The notes: generated by a model not told the origin, from the sequence alone. DNA of 64,000 nucleotides from an uncultured Mobiluncus sp. (GCF_947087965.1 NZ_CAMUES010000005.1:138473-202472), one strand, 5' to 3'; numbered from the stretch's first letter, positions 1 to 9,225 are shown. Numbers and translations: made by a program.

Positions 1-55
1 CCCGAACGAAGAATTTAGTTTCTGTGTGTGCTGTTGGGGGCAGGTTTGGGGGTGG

Positions 56-79
56 TTGGTATAGCCATTGGTATAGCCA
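56..79. repeat. two tandem 12-bp repeats at the left edge
   Basis: TTGGTATAGCCA occurs twice head to tail, followed at once by two copies of TTTGGTCAA. The short stretch lies just downstream of the minus-strand methyltransferase stop. No gene or hairpin is visible in bases 1-97. Confidence 0.6.
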
Positions 80-97
80 TTTTTTGGTCAAGTTTGG

Positions 98-1072
98 TCA
101 ACGGCTTTTCGGGGGTTTGTAATTGCGATTCTTTGGGACCCCGCCGGTTACTTTTGTTACCTTGCGAAAAATCAGAATGTACTGATGATGAATGTTCTCC
201 ACGTAAGCGAAGGGATAGCCGTATGGCAGAAGAGACTTGTGGTTTTGCAGGAGAACTTTAACCCCTTGCAGAGTGATTCTTCCGCCGTCAGGCACCTCCA
301 CCCCATTAAGTCTCTGAATAAGATCCGAGTGAAAGCTAACGAATTCCGACTTATGCCTGAAATCTGAGACAACCATGCAAAGATACTTGCCAGTCCGAAG
401 CGCGCGCGCCGAGGGCAACACGAAATCGGAAACGAGAACGTCCAGGAACTCTGCGTAATCAGAAACGTTCGCTAAATCCTTCGGATCGCTATCTGAGTAG
501 TTGGTTGCTAAATCATTTGCCAACCGTTCCTTCTTGACCTTGTGATCCGCTCTCTTGTTGAGGATTGACCAATAGGGAGGACTTGTCACTACAAAATCTA
601 CACACTCCGGTTCAAGGTCCCATAGGGCTTCACGAGAGTCCTGATTGATGAACCGGTGCTCTGACGCTGCTCCTGCCGCAACTTCAACTTCAAGTCTCTC
701 GATCGCTAAGTCGTGCCACTGCTTCTGCAGCTCAATACTGATCGCTTTGCGACCAATGACCGCGGCAGCTTTCGCGGTTGAACCGACACCCCCAAAGGGG
801 TCAAGAACCGTCATTCCCTTTTTAGTGAAGAATGAAATCAATTGCGAGATGTCCTGGAACGAGAATGGTGCCGGGTGTTGCCTTTCGATTTGCGCATGTG
901 GATGCTTGGTGCCGAGACCTTTCTGATAGGTAAAACTCTTCGTGAGAGGCATCCACTCAGAACCCGTCAAGTCATTCAACTTATTTCTGGGATCGACCTT
1001 GGGTGCCTCCTCAACAACCGATTTAGCCTTGGGTTCTTCCGCGAGTTCAGTGGGGTTCAATCGTCCCCCCAA
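98..1072 (-). CDS. site-specific DNA methyltransferase (N4-cytosine or N6-adenine type)
   Basis: Predicted to transfer a methyl group from S-adenosylmethionine to an exocyclic amino group in DNA. The SAM-binding motif DPFGGVGS is at about residues 91-98 and the catalytic TSPPYW at 163-168. The order SAM-binding before catalytic is the reverse of most beta-class enzymes, so this is an alpha/gamma-like arrangement. At 324 aa it is full length for a solitary enzyme. I see no partner restriction endonuclease, so it probably protects the element or masks host sites. The start used is TTG at 1072, overlapping the end of the upstream 129-aa gene by 16 bp, so translational coupling is likely. Target base and recognition sequence cannot be read from the sequence. 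Confidence 0.85.
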   Translation of the reverse strand: MGGRLNPTELAEEPKAKSVVEEAPKVDPRNKLNDLTGSEWMPLTKSFTYQKGLGTKHPHAQIERQHPAPFSFQDISQLISFFTKKGMTVLDPFGGVGSTAKAAAVIGRKAISIELQKQWHDLAIERLEVEVAAGAASEHRFINQDSREALWDLEPECVDFVVTSPPYWSILNKRADHKVKKERLANDLATNYSDSDPKDLANVSDYAEFLDVLVSDFVLPSARALRTGKYLCMVVSDFRHKSEFVSFHSDLIQRLNGVEVPDGGRITLQGVKVLLQNHKSLLPYGYPFAYVENIHHQYILIFRKVTKVTGGVPKNRNYKPPKSR

Positions 1073-1446
1073 AACTTTTTCTCGGCCTCTTTGCCGGTTG
1101 GTAGTCCCCAGGCTTCACGATGCCCCTGCCATAGTTCTGCTTTGGTCCAGCCGCGCTTATAAAATTCGGGCCACTGCTCGGTTGAGTCAGTGTATGCGAG
1201 TGGTTCTTTCGTTTCGGGGTCGAGAATATAGGTGCGGTATGGGGTTTCGGTTTCGGGGCCTTCGTATTCGACTCCGTAGGTGCCGGTTTCGTCCTCAACG
1301 CAGCAGTCGTAGTAGCCGTCGATGGTGTTGACGTTTTCGGTGATTTTTATTCCGGTGCCCTCTAGGTCTTGTGGTGGGGCCGCATATTTGCGATGCCCGA
1401 ACTTGCCGTCATTCAGCCTGTCTTGTTTTCGCGGATCGAATCCCAT
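1057..1446 (-). CDS. 129-aa protein with diverged GGQFA-type N-terminal tag
   Basis: No function recognised. I chose the ATG at 1446 because it follows a purine-rich ribosome site (AAAGGA) 8 nt upstream; an in-frame extension to 1518 would read through the polymerase stop and the promoter motif. The first 30 residues (MGFDPRKQD, then DGKFGHRKYAAPPQDLE) align loosely with the tag of several other proteins here. The middle is acidic and tyrosine-rich, and the C-terminus has a WTKAELWQGHREAWGLP stretch. It sits between the DNA polymerase and the amino-methyltransferase genes and overlaps the latter by 16 bp. Confidence 0.7.
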   Translation of the reverse strand: MGFDPRKQDRLNDGKFGHRKYAAPPQDLEGTGIKITENVNTIDGYYDCCVEDETGTYGVEYEGPETETPYRTYILDPETKEPLAYTDSTEQWPEFYKRGWTKAELWQGHREAWGLPTGKEAEKKFWGDD

Positions 1447-1485
1447 GATCGTTTTCCTTTCCCTGGTTGGGCGTCTTGTGTTTTT

Positions 1486-1497
1486 GTTGTGTGCGGG
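1486..1497 (-). promoter_or_regulatory. CACAC-motif promoter candidate (CCCGCACACAAC)
   Basis: Minus-strand copy of the motif found before most transcription units of the window. It lies directly after the polymerase stop and about 40 nt before the ATG at 1446, so this unit would have a short leader with its own ribosome site. Confidence 0.5.
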
Positions 1498-1499
1498 GG

Positions 1500-4400
1500 T
1501 TAGACCCATGCCCAGCAAAGTTTCTGCATGGTTGTGCCGCTACTGTTTTTGTTGACGGTTTCCTCTTTCGTCTCGTTAGCGCTAGTAGCGTCGGTGTCGG
1601 TGATGTTCCATTGTGCGGGGCGGGTGGGGGTGGTTTTGCCCCAAACGTCTATCACCTCAGCCTCTACCGGGGGAGTCTCAACGTGGGGTGTCAGGTTTTC
1701 GCCTGGTTTAGGTTTAGCCCAATCCGGCGCACCCGCATACGGGTCAACCACGTCACCCGTACCTTCGGCTGTATCCGTGCCCCCCTCACCGTCACTATCC
1801 TCCCGGCCATCGTCAACCACGTCACCCCCAAAAGTGTCCTCCAGCCAACCCGTAGGGGCCGCCCCCAACTCGACCCCAACAAAACCAGTCGGCATCACCC
1901 ACACCCTCGACATCGACAACTCACACTTAGACGAAACCGAAACCTCCCCACTATCCGGATCCTCCACCTCAACCACACGCACCCTCGGCTCAACACGGGC
2001 ACGCACCACCGAACCAACCCGCACCCCCACCTCCAACATGGCAGGCAAATCACGCGACCACACCCAAACATCCACACTCGACACACTATTAGTCAACGTC
2101 GCAGAACAAATCGCCCCCCGAGGCTTCGCAATCACATCCCACCTAGTCACCACCCCAGGCACATCCACCCGCACACCACTCTTACCCCGTTCAGCCTCAG
2201 ACAAACTCACCAACCCCACACCCCCAGGATTCTCACCCCTCCACCAGCGAGTCCACTTCCTAAACTCGTCAGCCAACCCCACCAACGGATTCACCCCCGT
2301 AGGAGTCTGCAAACGGGCAGTCTGCCGCGCATAACACTCCACCTCAGACCACTCCGTCACCGGAACCTCCAGGCCGGTACGTTTCAACGTGCGGCAAACC
2401 AAACAAATCCCGCGACGCGACCCATACTCATCCAACGCGCCAGCCTCAGCCAACGCCTGCACCTGCAACGTAGTCAAACCAGACTCAGCCACAAGCAGGC
2501 GCAATGACCCAAACCTGCCACCCAACTTTTCACGAGCCTGCACAATCTGTTCCGCAACCCCCAAACCAACACCCTTAATCTCACCCAACCCCAACAAAAT
2601 ACGGCCCCGAGAAGGCGACGCATCACGACCAGACAGGTTCACATCAGGAGCAACCACCGAAATGCCCTCACGCGCCAACTCGTCAATAATCGGACGCCGC
2701 TTATCCGCCCTCTCCGTCACCGCCAACAAGGCAGCCCCATACTCCACAGGCCAATTCGCCTTCAAAAACGCGGTCTGAAAAGACAACAGAGCATATGCGG
2801 CAGAATGCGACGCGTTAAACGAATACGCCGCCGAACCCTCAATCTGCTCCCACAAATTCCGGGCCGTAGACTCCCCATAGGCCAACTTCGGGCTACCGTC
2901 ATCATCCCTGTCACGGATCGCGCCGGCAATAAACAGGTCCTTCAAAATCGGGAACTCCTCAACCTTCTTCTTCGAAATCGCTTTCCGCAAACGGTTAGTG
3001 TTCCCCGCCCCAAAACCAGCCACCACCTGACCAATCAACATGGCAGACTCCTGATACGGCATTAGCCCCAAAGTCGGGTCAAGAATCCGCGAAATATGTT
3101 CAACCTCCACCGGGTTATCGGTCAAATACGTGTAGTCGACTTTTTCGCGCCCGTTACGGCGTGCAGCAAACTTTTGGTCAATCCCCGCCGACAACGGGCC
3201 GGGACGGTTCAACGCGTTAATAGCCGTCAAATCCGCCCATCCTCTTGGCCCCACATCCATCGTCAACGTTTCACCGAGCTTGGATTCGAGCTGGAACACT
3301 CCCGCAGTTTTCCCCTCCGACAACATGCGCCAAGTATTCCGGTTACGTTCCGTATCATCGTCCGGGTCAGGAAACACCACCGTCTCACCGGTAGTATCCT
3401 CAATGTTTTTCACCGCTAAAGACATTACGTCAAGGTTACGCAACCCCAACAGGTCGAGTTTCAACAGGCCGGCGGCGTCGCATTCTCGCCCATCCCACAC
3501 CGTGATACGCGGCGAGTCAGGATCGTCCCGGTTCACCCTTGTTGGCACAATCTGATCCAGGTCCGTGTCACAAATCAGTAGCCCAGACGCATGAATACCC
3601 TCCCCCCTAGCCAGGCCGTCGAACGATGCTGCTATCCGTATCAGCTGGTCGGCCTTATCTTTACCCAACCCTAAGAGCTGTTTACGGAAGTCGACTCCTG
3701 CCGGGTTGGACGGGTCGGTTAGGTCGGTGAGTTTAGGCCATTTGTGTTCCACCTGGGGGATAGTCCGGTTCAACCGGTTAGCTGCAACTTCAGGAATGTT
3801 TAGTAGTCTTGCCGCGTCCTTGATACAGGCCCTGGGTTTCATGGTGGATAGGGAGCCTATGCGGGCTACCCGGTTTTCGCCCCAACGGATACGGTGAAAA
3901 GCGTGCGCCTCCGGCAGCCTAGACTGTTCCACATCCACATCAATATCGGGCATACCTACACGGGTAGGGTCAAGGAACCGTTCAAACAGTAGATGGTGGC
4001 GTAGCGGGTCTATTCGGGTAATGTCCAGGACGTAGGCGACGATTGAGCCGCCTGCCGAGCCGCGTGCCGGCCCTATCGTAATCGGCTCCTTACGTTCACG
4101 GTCATCGGGTAGGGTGCCGTGGTTGCGGTAGGTTATCCAGTCTTGGGGCGTATAGTCGCTCCTAGCCCAACCGATAAAGTCTTGCACAATCAGGAAATAT
4201 GAAGACAGGCCGAGCTGTTTAATCACCCGATACTCCCGATTCACCCTATCTTTCACATCCTGACTGGGGGCCTCCCCATATTTTTTGGCTACACCTTGCC
4301 GTACCAGTTCTTTGAGGTAACTGTTGGGGGTGTAGCCTTCCGGTACGGGAAACACCGGCAAATGTAGCCTGGTTTCACCCAAAATATTGTCTTCCACCAT

Positions 4401-5531
4401 GTCGGCAACCGTCATAGTGTTTGTGCAAGCCTCCTGCCACCAGTCCTCACTATGCAGGGCGCGCATTTCTTCCTCGGTTTTCAACCAGTAGCCTTCCCCG
4501 TCGAACCGGAACCGGTCGGGGTTGTCCAGGTTGGCTTGCCCCGCTTTAGCGGTAGTGAGCGCTATCCAAGCATCATGCGAATCAGCATCTTCAGCATTAC
4601 AGTAATGGGGGTCGTTGGTGGCTACACATTTCACCCCCAGACGGTTAGCCAAACTGACCGCTAACGGGAGGGCGGCTTGTTCTTTCGCAATACCGTGTTC
4701 CATGATTTCGACAAACACACGGTCGGTGCCGAAAATGTTTACAAGCCTGGTGAGGTTTTGTTCCGCCTGGGCTTGGAGTTTTTGGGGTGTGCGTGCTTCT
4801 ATCGTGAAGATTTGTTGTAGGGCTTTCTGTTCTGCGTCCCAAGCCTCTATAAGACTGGCCGGGCTGTTTTCCCCCTTGGTGCGGTAATGTTCTTGCGCCT
4901 GACCCACCACCTGTTCGGTAGGTAGGTCGTCAGCCAGTTTGAGGGTTTCCCGCCACTGTTGAACCTGCTGGTCGAGGATAGTGCCGGTCTCGTTCTCATG
5001 CTCGTATGCCTCGACGATAAGTTCCATTAGCCGGTCGGCCTGAGTCTCGGACTGTATGGATGCTGCTAACGGCCCCATGACCGGCCCAGCCAAACAGCCG
5101 GTTAGACACACTATTCCTTCATGATACTGTTCGAGGAGACTGTAGTCGATGCGGGGTTTGATATAGAAACAGTTTTGGGCTTCGTCATGTATTTTTATGA
5201 GGTTTAGCCAGCCTTCATGAGTGGTGGCTAACAAAGTGAGGTGTTCGTAGCGTTTTTCGTGCAGTAGTCCGTCGTCGCCGGGGATACGGATCGTGTTTTT
5301 TTCGTGCCTGTCACCGATCGCGAGGTAGGCTTCCATTCCTGGTATCGGTTTGACGTCTTCTGCCTGGCAGGTTTGTACGAATTTCCAGATGCCGGATAGG
5401 TTGCCGTGGTCGGTTAGGGCTAGGGCGGTTTGCCCCATAGTTTTTGCTTTTTTCACGCCCTCAGAGATGCGGGTGTGTCCGTCCATGTATGAGGTTTCCA
5501 TATGTACATGGAGGTGTGTGTATCCTGACAT
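1500..5531 (-). CDS. dnaE: DNA polymerase III alpha subunit (DnaE type)
   Basis: C-family replicative polymerase of 1343 aa, longer than typical DnaE (about 1150-1200). The N-terminal PHP domain keeps HLHVH (residues 6-10), TDHG and NDPHYC. The palm has the nucleotide-binding PARGSAGGS at about 485, the catalytic PDIDVD at about 528 and the third acidic site in KLDLLGL at about 690. A helix-hairpin-helix region and a C-terminal OB-like domain follow. The last 100 residues are an acidic, low-complexity tail that accounts for the extra length. The start is ATG 5531, exactly 7 nt after the promoter motif; an in-frame GTG 9 nt upstream lies inside the motif. A polymerase on a mobile element, with SSB encoded 14 kb away, suggests partial replication autonomy, or DnaE2-like repair synthesis. 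Confidence 0.92.
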   Translation of the reverse strand: MSGYTHLHVHMETSYMDGHTRISEGVKKAKTMGQTALALTDHGNLSGIWKFVQTCQAEDVKPIPGMEAYLAIGDRHEKNTIRIPGDDGLLHEKRYEHLTLLATTHEGWLNLIKIHDEAQNCFYIKPRIDYSLLEQYHEGIVCLTGCLAGPVMGPLAASIQSETQADRLMELIVEAYEHENETGTILDQQVQQWRETLKLADDLPTEQVVGQAQEHYRTKGENSPASLIEAWDAEQKALQQIFTIEARTPQKLQAQAEQNLTRLVNIFGTDRVFVEIMEHGIAKEQAALPLAVSLANRLGVKCVATNDPHYCNAEDADSHDAWIALTTAKAGQANLDNPDRFRFDGEGYWLKTEEEMRALHSEDWWQEACTNTMTVADMVEDNILGETRLHLPVFPVPEGYTPNSYLKELVRQGVAKKYGEAPSQDVKDRVNREYRVIKQLGLSSYFLIVQDFIGWARSDYTPQDWITYRNHGTLPDDRERKEPITIGPARGSAGGSIVAYVLDITRIDPLRHHLLFERFLDPTRVGMPDIDVDVEQSRLPEAHAFHRIRWGENRVARIGSLSTMKPRACIKDAARLLNIPEVAANRLNRTIPQVEHKWPKLTDLTDPSNPAGVDFRKQLLGLGKDKADQLIRIAASFDGLARGEGIHASGLLICDTDLDQIVPTRVNRDDPDSPRITVWDGRECDAAGLLKLDLLGLRNLDVMSLAVKNIEDTTGETVVFPDPDDDTERNRNTWRMLSEGKTAGVFQLESKLGETLTMDVGPRGWADLTAINALNRPGPLSAGIDQKFAARRNGREKVDYTYLTDNPVEVEHISRILDPTLGLMPYQESAMLIGQVVAGFGAGNTNRLRKAISKKKVEEFPILKDLFIAGAIRDRDDDGSPKLAYGESTARNLWEQIEGSAAYSFNASHSAAYALLSFQTAFLKANWPVEYGAALLAVTERADKRRPIIDELAREGISVVAPDVNLSGRDASPSRGRILLGLGEIKGVGLGVAEQIVQAREKLGGRFGSLRLLVAESGLTTLQVQALAEAGALDEYGSRRGICLVCRTLKRTGLEVPVTEWSEVECYARQTARLQTPTGVNPLVGLADEFRKWTRWWRGENPGGVGLVSLSEAERGKSGVRVDVPGVVTRWDVIAKPRGAICSATLTNSVSSVDVWVWSRDLPAMLEVGVRVGSVVRARVEPRVRVVEVEDPDSGEVSVSSKCELSMSRVWVMPTGFVGVELGAAPTGWLEDTFGGDVVDDGREDSDGEGGTDTAEGTGDVVDPYAGAPDWAKPKPGENLTPHVETPPVEAEVIDVWGKTTPTRPAQWNITDTDATSANETKEETVNKNSSGTTMQKLCWAWV

Positions 5532-5538
5532 GGGGTTC

Positions 5539-5550
5539 ACCGTGTGGGGG
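5539..5550 (-). promoter_or_regulatory. leaderless promoter candidate of dnaE (CCCCCACACGGT)
   Basis: The hexamer CACGGT ends 7 nt before the dnaE ATG, with no room for a ribosome site, so the transcript would be leaderless. The motif lies just outside the stop of the upstream C5 methyltransferase gene. Confidence 0.6.
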
Positions 5551-5555
5551 CAGGG

Positions 5556-6689
5556 CTACTTATTTGGGGCGGTTTTTTGGTGGTAGTGTTGGAGGTTTCC
5601 GAGTATCCACTGCACGATGGGTAGGGTTATTCCGTTGCCCCACATTTTGTGTAACCCTATGTAGCGGTCTGTTTGGGCAAGCCATCGTCTGGTTTTGGCC
5701 TTGGTCTGTGCCGTGGGATTCCCTGTGGCGGCCCGCCATTGGTTCCATATTTGTGTCCAATACGCAACCTGCACTGGTGTCGGGTCTGTGATTGTGAGGC
5801 CGTCCACCCAACAGTCCGGGAACCCTTGCAACCTAGACAACTCGACCTCGGTAAAATAGCGCAACCTCGACTGTCCGGCGGGTTTTATGAAAGTGCAGGG
5901 GGAAATATCCGGTTTGGTGGTGACGATGTTAGCCACGGTTGTGGCTTTCACAGTCTGGCGGGCGCTTGTCCCGACGGTTCGGTAGGCTTCATGCCTGCTT
6001 GGAGCGCCTGCATAAACCCGGCTGGAGCCTTGCGGGTCATTTTCTGCCAGAACCGGCATTCGGCTGGGGTCAAAAAGTATTTTTCCCGCGTCGTGTCCGT
6101 CAAAATCACAGACAAGGAAGATTCGATTGCGGGATTGGGGCACACCCCAAAATTTGGAGTCCACGGTACGCCAGGCAATCGAGAAGTCTTCTCCCAAAAT
6201 GTACCCCACAGGGTCCCACTTCCATCCCGGAGGTTGAGGAACATGCACTCCAGGGGCCTTGACGCTGATAAAGGACTGCAAAACTTGCTGGAAGTCTCTG
6301 CCTTGGTTGGAGGACAAGGCACCGGTAACATTCTCCCAAATCTCGTATCTTGGCTGGAGTCCATTAGTGTGTTCCCTCACTTCTTTAGTGACCCGGATTT
6401 GTTGAAAAAATAGTGAAGATTTGTCTCCTTCGAGGCCGCCCCGTCTCCCCGCAACAGACAGGTTTTGGCACGGGGAACCCCCGGTAATCACATCTACCGG
6501 CGGAACAGCAGCACCATCAAGGTCAAAAATATTGCCCAAATGCTCCACTTCAGGAAGGTGAACGCTGGTGACTAATATCGGTAGGGGCTCGATTTCTGAC
6601 GCCCACAACGGGGTGATGCCTACATTTTTGGCGGCGAGGGGAAACGCGCCCGAACCATCAAAAAGGGACCCCAACGTGAGGTTAGTCAT
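5556..6689 (-). CDS. DNA (cytosine-5) methyltransferase
   Basis: Methylates cytosine C5 in a specific DNA site using SAM. All core motifs are visible: motif I SLFDGSGAFP (residues 8-17), motif IV GGSPCQ with catalytic Cys74, motif VI WENV with Glu119, motif VIII WGVPQSRNR, and near the C-terminus the motif IX/X region with SRLQGFPDCW. At 377 aa it is compact but intact. Its ATG overlaps the stop of the membrane-protein gene as ATGA, so the two are translationally coupled. No cognate endonuclease is seen; a solitary anti-restriction or regulatory role is likely. Confidence 0.92.
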   Translation of the reverse strand: MTNLTLGSLFDGSGAFPLAAKNVGITPLWASEIEPLPILVTSVHLPEVEHLGNIFDLDGAAVPPVDVITGGSPCQNLSVAGRRGGLEGDKSSLFFQQIRVTKEVREHTNGLQPRYEIWENVTGALSSNQGRDFQQVLQSFISVKAPGVHVPQPPGWKWDPVGYILGEDFSIAWRTVDSKFWGVPQSRNRIFLVCDFDGHDAGKILFDPSRMPVLAENDPQGSSRVYAGAPSRHEAYRTVGTSARQTVKATTVANIVTTKPDISPCTFIKPAGQSRLRYFTEVELSRLQGFPDCWVDGLTITDPTPVQVAYWTQIWNQWRAATGNPTAQTKAKTRRWLAQTDRYIGLHKMWGNGITLPIVQWILGNLQHYHQKTAPNK

Positions 6690-7129
6690 TTCTTCGCACC
6701 CTTCGAGGCCGGGTCATGTTTCATTTTCCGAGACCGGATGTTTCTCGTTTTCCAACCCCGGTTTTCCCCCAACACCCACACCGTCGGCAACACAACCCCC
6801 ACAAGCACATACAACACCCCGTAAGCCACCTGCACCGGGACAGGATTCAACCCAAAATAGCCCAAATAGGTGCCAGTAATCGCGAACACTCCCGCCGTGA
6901 ACTGCACCACCATAATCCGGGACCACACCCGGGCCGGGTTTCCGAAAACCAGATGCCCCGCAAGCGTCCCCCCAGTCGTAAACATGAACGACAACAATAG
7001 GGCCTCTTCCGTGACAATGGACGGCAAGAATGGGGTGGCAGAAAAAGTTGCAGCCCCAGCAGCCAGTATGAATCCGATACCGATAAGGATTCTTGAAATA
7101 ATCTTCGCGACGGTTTTCCCGACCTGCAC
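6686..7129 (-). CDS. four-helix membrane protein
   Basis: No family recognised. The 147 residues hold four hydrophobic segments (about 12-32, 41-62, 70-90 and 97-118), then a basic cytoplasmic tail (KTRNIRSRKMKHDP). The start is GTG at 7129, preceded by a strong AGGAGGGG ribosome site 5 nt upstream. It leads the operon with the C5 methyltransferase. A decayed copy of its 3' end survives at 10149-10225, so the gene belonged to a duplicated block. Upstream lies a long structured leader. Confidence 0.65.
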   Translation of the reverse strand: MQVGKTVAKIISRILIGIGFILAAGAATFSATPFLPSIVTEEALLLSFMFTTGGTLAGHLVFGNPARVWSRIMVVQFTAGVFAITGTYLGYFGLNPVPVQVAYGVLYVLVGVVLPTVWVLGENRGWKTRNIRSRKMKHDPASKGAKK

Positions 7130-7143
7130 GTTTTCCCCTCCTC

Positions 7144-7366
7144 CTACCGGTTTGGGATGACTGCTTTTGGTCTGGCCGGAAAAGAAAAAGGGCTGCTTTT
7201 TTGGTGATTGGCGGGGACAGGCGCCCCTAGTAGTATGAAGTTTCTACAACCTCTCAAAAAACAGGATCCCCTTTTTTCTTTTCCGGCCAGGGGCGTGTGA
7301 ACAAAAAGAAACGGTTGGATGAAAAGGATCCGTCCCTTTTTGTTCACACCCAACACCGTGTGGGGG
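7144..7366 (-). promoter_or_regulatory. structured leader with two long inverted repeats
   Basis: Read on the minus strand, a CCCCCACACGGT motif (7355-7366) is followed after 7 nt by GTG (7347) and then by two hairpins. One has 14-bp arms at 7295-7308 and 7336-7349. The other has about 20-bp arms at 7172-7191 and 7271-7290 (CTGGCCGGAAAAGAAAAAGG, one base bulged). An in-frame leaderless ORF of 67 codons from 7347 to 7144 crosses both hairpins; I cannot tell whether it is translated. The region precedes the membrane-protein gene and could be an attenuator, a leader RNA or a small RNA. Confidence 0.5.
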
Positions 7367-7371
7367 AAAAA

Positions 7372-7450
7372 TCAAAACACTGGCCCATCCAACATAGTGA
7401 GCAAACTATCCACAGCCTGACCAGCATTATCAGCAACCACCACAATCTCT
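7372..7450 (-). pseudogene. 3' remnant of a second dprA copy
   Basis: The conceptual minus-strand peptide ends VADNAGQAVDSLLTMLDG then PVF, nearly identical to the end of the intact DprA at 10242-11084. Similarity stops near 7450. The missing 5' part lies at about 10030-10070, on the other side of the MORN-2 gene cassette. Confidence 0.75.
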
Positions 7451-7542
7451 GCGTGAGGATGCCCCACCCCTTGTAGGGGAGGTAGTTGGTCGGCGTGAGA
7501 CCCTAGGATTTATTCGTGGAGTATAAGGCGGACGACAATAAA

Positions 7543-7554
7543 GCCCCACACGGT
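7543..7554 (+). promoter_or_regulatory. CACAC-motif promoter candidate (GCCCCACACGGT)
   Basis: Plus-strand motif 30 nt before the ATG at 7585. A leader with an AAAGGAG ribosome site lies between. Confidence 0.5.
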
Positions 7555-7584
7555 GACTATCATAGAACAAAAAGGAGTCCCAAA

Positions 7585-7971
7585 ATGGCCGACAGCAACA
7601 ATAGCAAGCCCCCTAGTGTCGTGGAATATTACCCTAACGGTAGCCCACTGCTCGAAGAATGGCGCAACAAAAACGGGAAACTCCACCGGGAAGGCGGCCC
7701 CGCTCGCACCATCTACTACGGGAACGGGACACTACGACACGAAGACTGGTGCGAAAATGGAAAACTCCACCGGGAAGGCGACCCCGCCAGCATCACATAC
7801 AACCTCAACGGCACAGTATCAGAAAAACAATGGTGGCAGAATGGTAGACGCCACCGTACAGACGGGCCAGCCTGGGTGTACTACAACCCAGACGGCAACA
7901 TCAAAACCGAAACCTGGTGGCAGAACGGGGAAGAAATCACCCCACCCCAAAAGCCAGCCCCCACACGGTGA
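7585..7971 (+). CDS. MORN-2/YwqK-like repeat protein, three repeats
   Basis: 128 aa built from three copies of a 28-residue repeat (HRxxGPAxxxY, then DG, then EEW, then NG) matching the MORN_2 pattern annotated as YwqK-family antitoxin. The start is ATG 7585 with AAAGGAG 7 nt upstream; longer in-frame starts would run into the promoter motif. It lacks the N-terminal tag of its two downstream neighbours. The YwqK name rests on family annotation only; no toxin partner is evident next to it. First gene of a three-gene plus-strand cassette that splits an old dprA copy. Confidence 0.75.
   Translation: MADSNNSKPPSVVEYYPNGSPLLEEWRNKNGKLHREGGPARTIYYGNGTLRHEDWCENGKLHREGDPASITYNLNGTVSEKQWWQNGRRHRTDGPAWVYYNPDGNIKTETWWQNGEEITPPQKPAPTR
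7958..7969 (+). promoter_or_regulatory. CACAC-motif promoter candidate (CCCCCACACGGT)
   Basis: Overlaps the last codons of the preceding MORN-2 gene and lies 38 nt before the ATG at 8008, so the next two genes may have their own transcript. Confidence 0.5.
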
Positions 7972-8007
7972 CCGATACAGAAAAACATCAAAAAAGGAGC
8001 CCCCGTC

Positions 8008-9225
8008 ATGGTCACCAACACTACTAACCGTAGCCGTCAACCCAAAGGCACCAGCAAAGGCGACCAGTTCGCGCCAGAACAACACACCACAGCCCCCCAC
8101 GATTTAGACAATAGTAGCGACACGCCTAGCACTGTTATTCACGCCCCGGAATGGTACGTCGAAACCGAACAATGGCACAACAAAAACGGGGAACTCCACC
8201 GCGACAACGCCCCCGCACAAATCCACTACAACCACGACGGAACCGTTAAAGCCGAAGAATGGTGGCAAAACGGACACCGCCACCGTACCGACGGGCCAGC
8301 CACCACCGCCTATTACAACGACGGCAGCCCCATGTCCGAAGAATACTGGCAAAACGGGGAACTCGACCGTACAGACGGTCCCGCCCTCACCAACTACTAC
8401 GAAAACGGAACAATCAAAAAAGAAGAATGGTGCCGCAACGGGAAGCTCCATCGTACCGACGGCCCCGCATACGTCGGATATGACCCAGACGGGACAGTCG
8501 AAGTCGAACAATGGCGACAAAACGGGCACCTGCACCGTACAGACAAACCCGCCCTCATCCGCTACAGGACAGACGGCACCATCAGTGAAGAATCTTGGTA
8601 TCAGCGTGGAAAAATACACCGTAGCGACGGTCCAGCCATCATCCATTACCGTAAAAACGACAGCACCGAATTTGAAGCCTGGTGGAAAAACGGGGACCCC
8701 CACCGTGACGACGGTCCGGCCGCCACCTACTATCACCCAAACGGTAGTATCGGAACCGAACAGTGGCGGCTAGACGGACGCCGACACCGCAACAATAAAC
8801 CCGCCTACATCGAATATGAGCCGGACGGAAAAATTAGCCACACATCGTGGTACCAGCACGGCTACCTCCACCGAACCAACGCACCCGCCTCCACTTATTA
8901 TTGGCCAAACGGAGCCACCAAGTCCGAACAATGGTGCCAAAACGGACTAACACATCGGACAGGCGCCCCAGCCTGTACAACCTACCGGAAAGATGGTGCT
9001 ATCGAATCCGAAGAATGGTACCAGCATGGGGATCTGCACCGCGATGATGGCCCCGCCTTCATCTACTACCGCCCAGACGGAAGTATCGAATCTGAAGAAT
9101 GGTATCAGGACGGGCTAGAACACCGCACCGACGGGCCAGCCAGCATAGACTACAACCCTGACGGCTCCGTCGAATCCGAGCAATGGTGGCAACACGGAGA
9201 AAAAATCACCCCACCCAAAAACTAA
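8008..9225 (+). CDS. tagged MORN-2/YwqK-like repeat protein, twelve repeats
   Basis: 405 aa. Residues 1-35 are the shared tag (RQPKGTSKGDQFAPEQH, then DLD). The rest is about twelve tandem 28-residue units with the signature HRTDGPA, Y, DG, EEW, NG, expected to form a long beta-hairpin solenoid. There is no signal peptide or membrane segment. ATG 8008 follows AAAAGGAG. It is probably co-transcribed with the next gene, 25 bp downstream. Unit number differs among the four paralogs here (3, 12, 6 and at least 8), which suggests expansion and contraction by recombination. Function unknown; the antitoxin label comes only from repeat similarity. Confidence 0.8.
   Translation: MVTNTTNRSRQPKGTSKGDQFAPEQHTTAPHDLDNSSDTPSTVIHAPEWYVETEQWHNKNGELHRDNAPAQIHYNHDGTVKAEEWWQNGHRHRTDGPATTAYYNDGSPMSEEYWQNGELDRTDGPALTNYYENGTIKKEEWCRNGKLHRTDGPAYVGYDPDGTVEVEQWRQNGHLHRTDKPALIRYRTDGTISEESWYQRGKIHRSDGPAIIHYRKNDSTEFEAWWKNGDPHRDDGPAATYYHPNGSIGTEQWRLDGRRHRNNKPAYIEYEPDGKISHTSWYQHGYLHRTNAPASTYYWPNGATKSEQWCQNGLTHRTGAPACTTYRKDGAIESEEWYQHGDLHRDDGPAFIYYRPDGSIESEEWYQDGLEHRTDGPASIDYNPDGSVESEQWWQHGEKITPPKN

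Noticed and set aside
1467..2507. 346-codon plus-strand ORF over the 3' part of dnaE
   Set aside because: Antisense to a clear polymerase gene; product is Arg/His/Thr/Pro low complexity typical of shadow frames.
7144..7347. 67-codon leaderless ORF in the structured leader
   Set aside because: Start geometry is right, but the peptide is dictated by two inverted repeats; not supported as a protein, so listed only as a leader.
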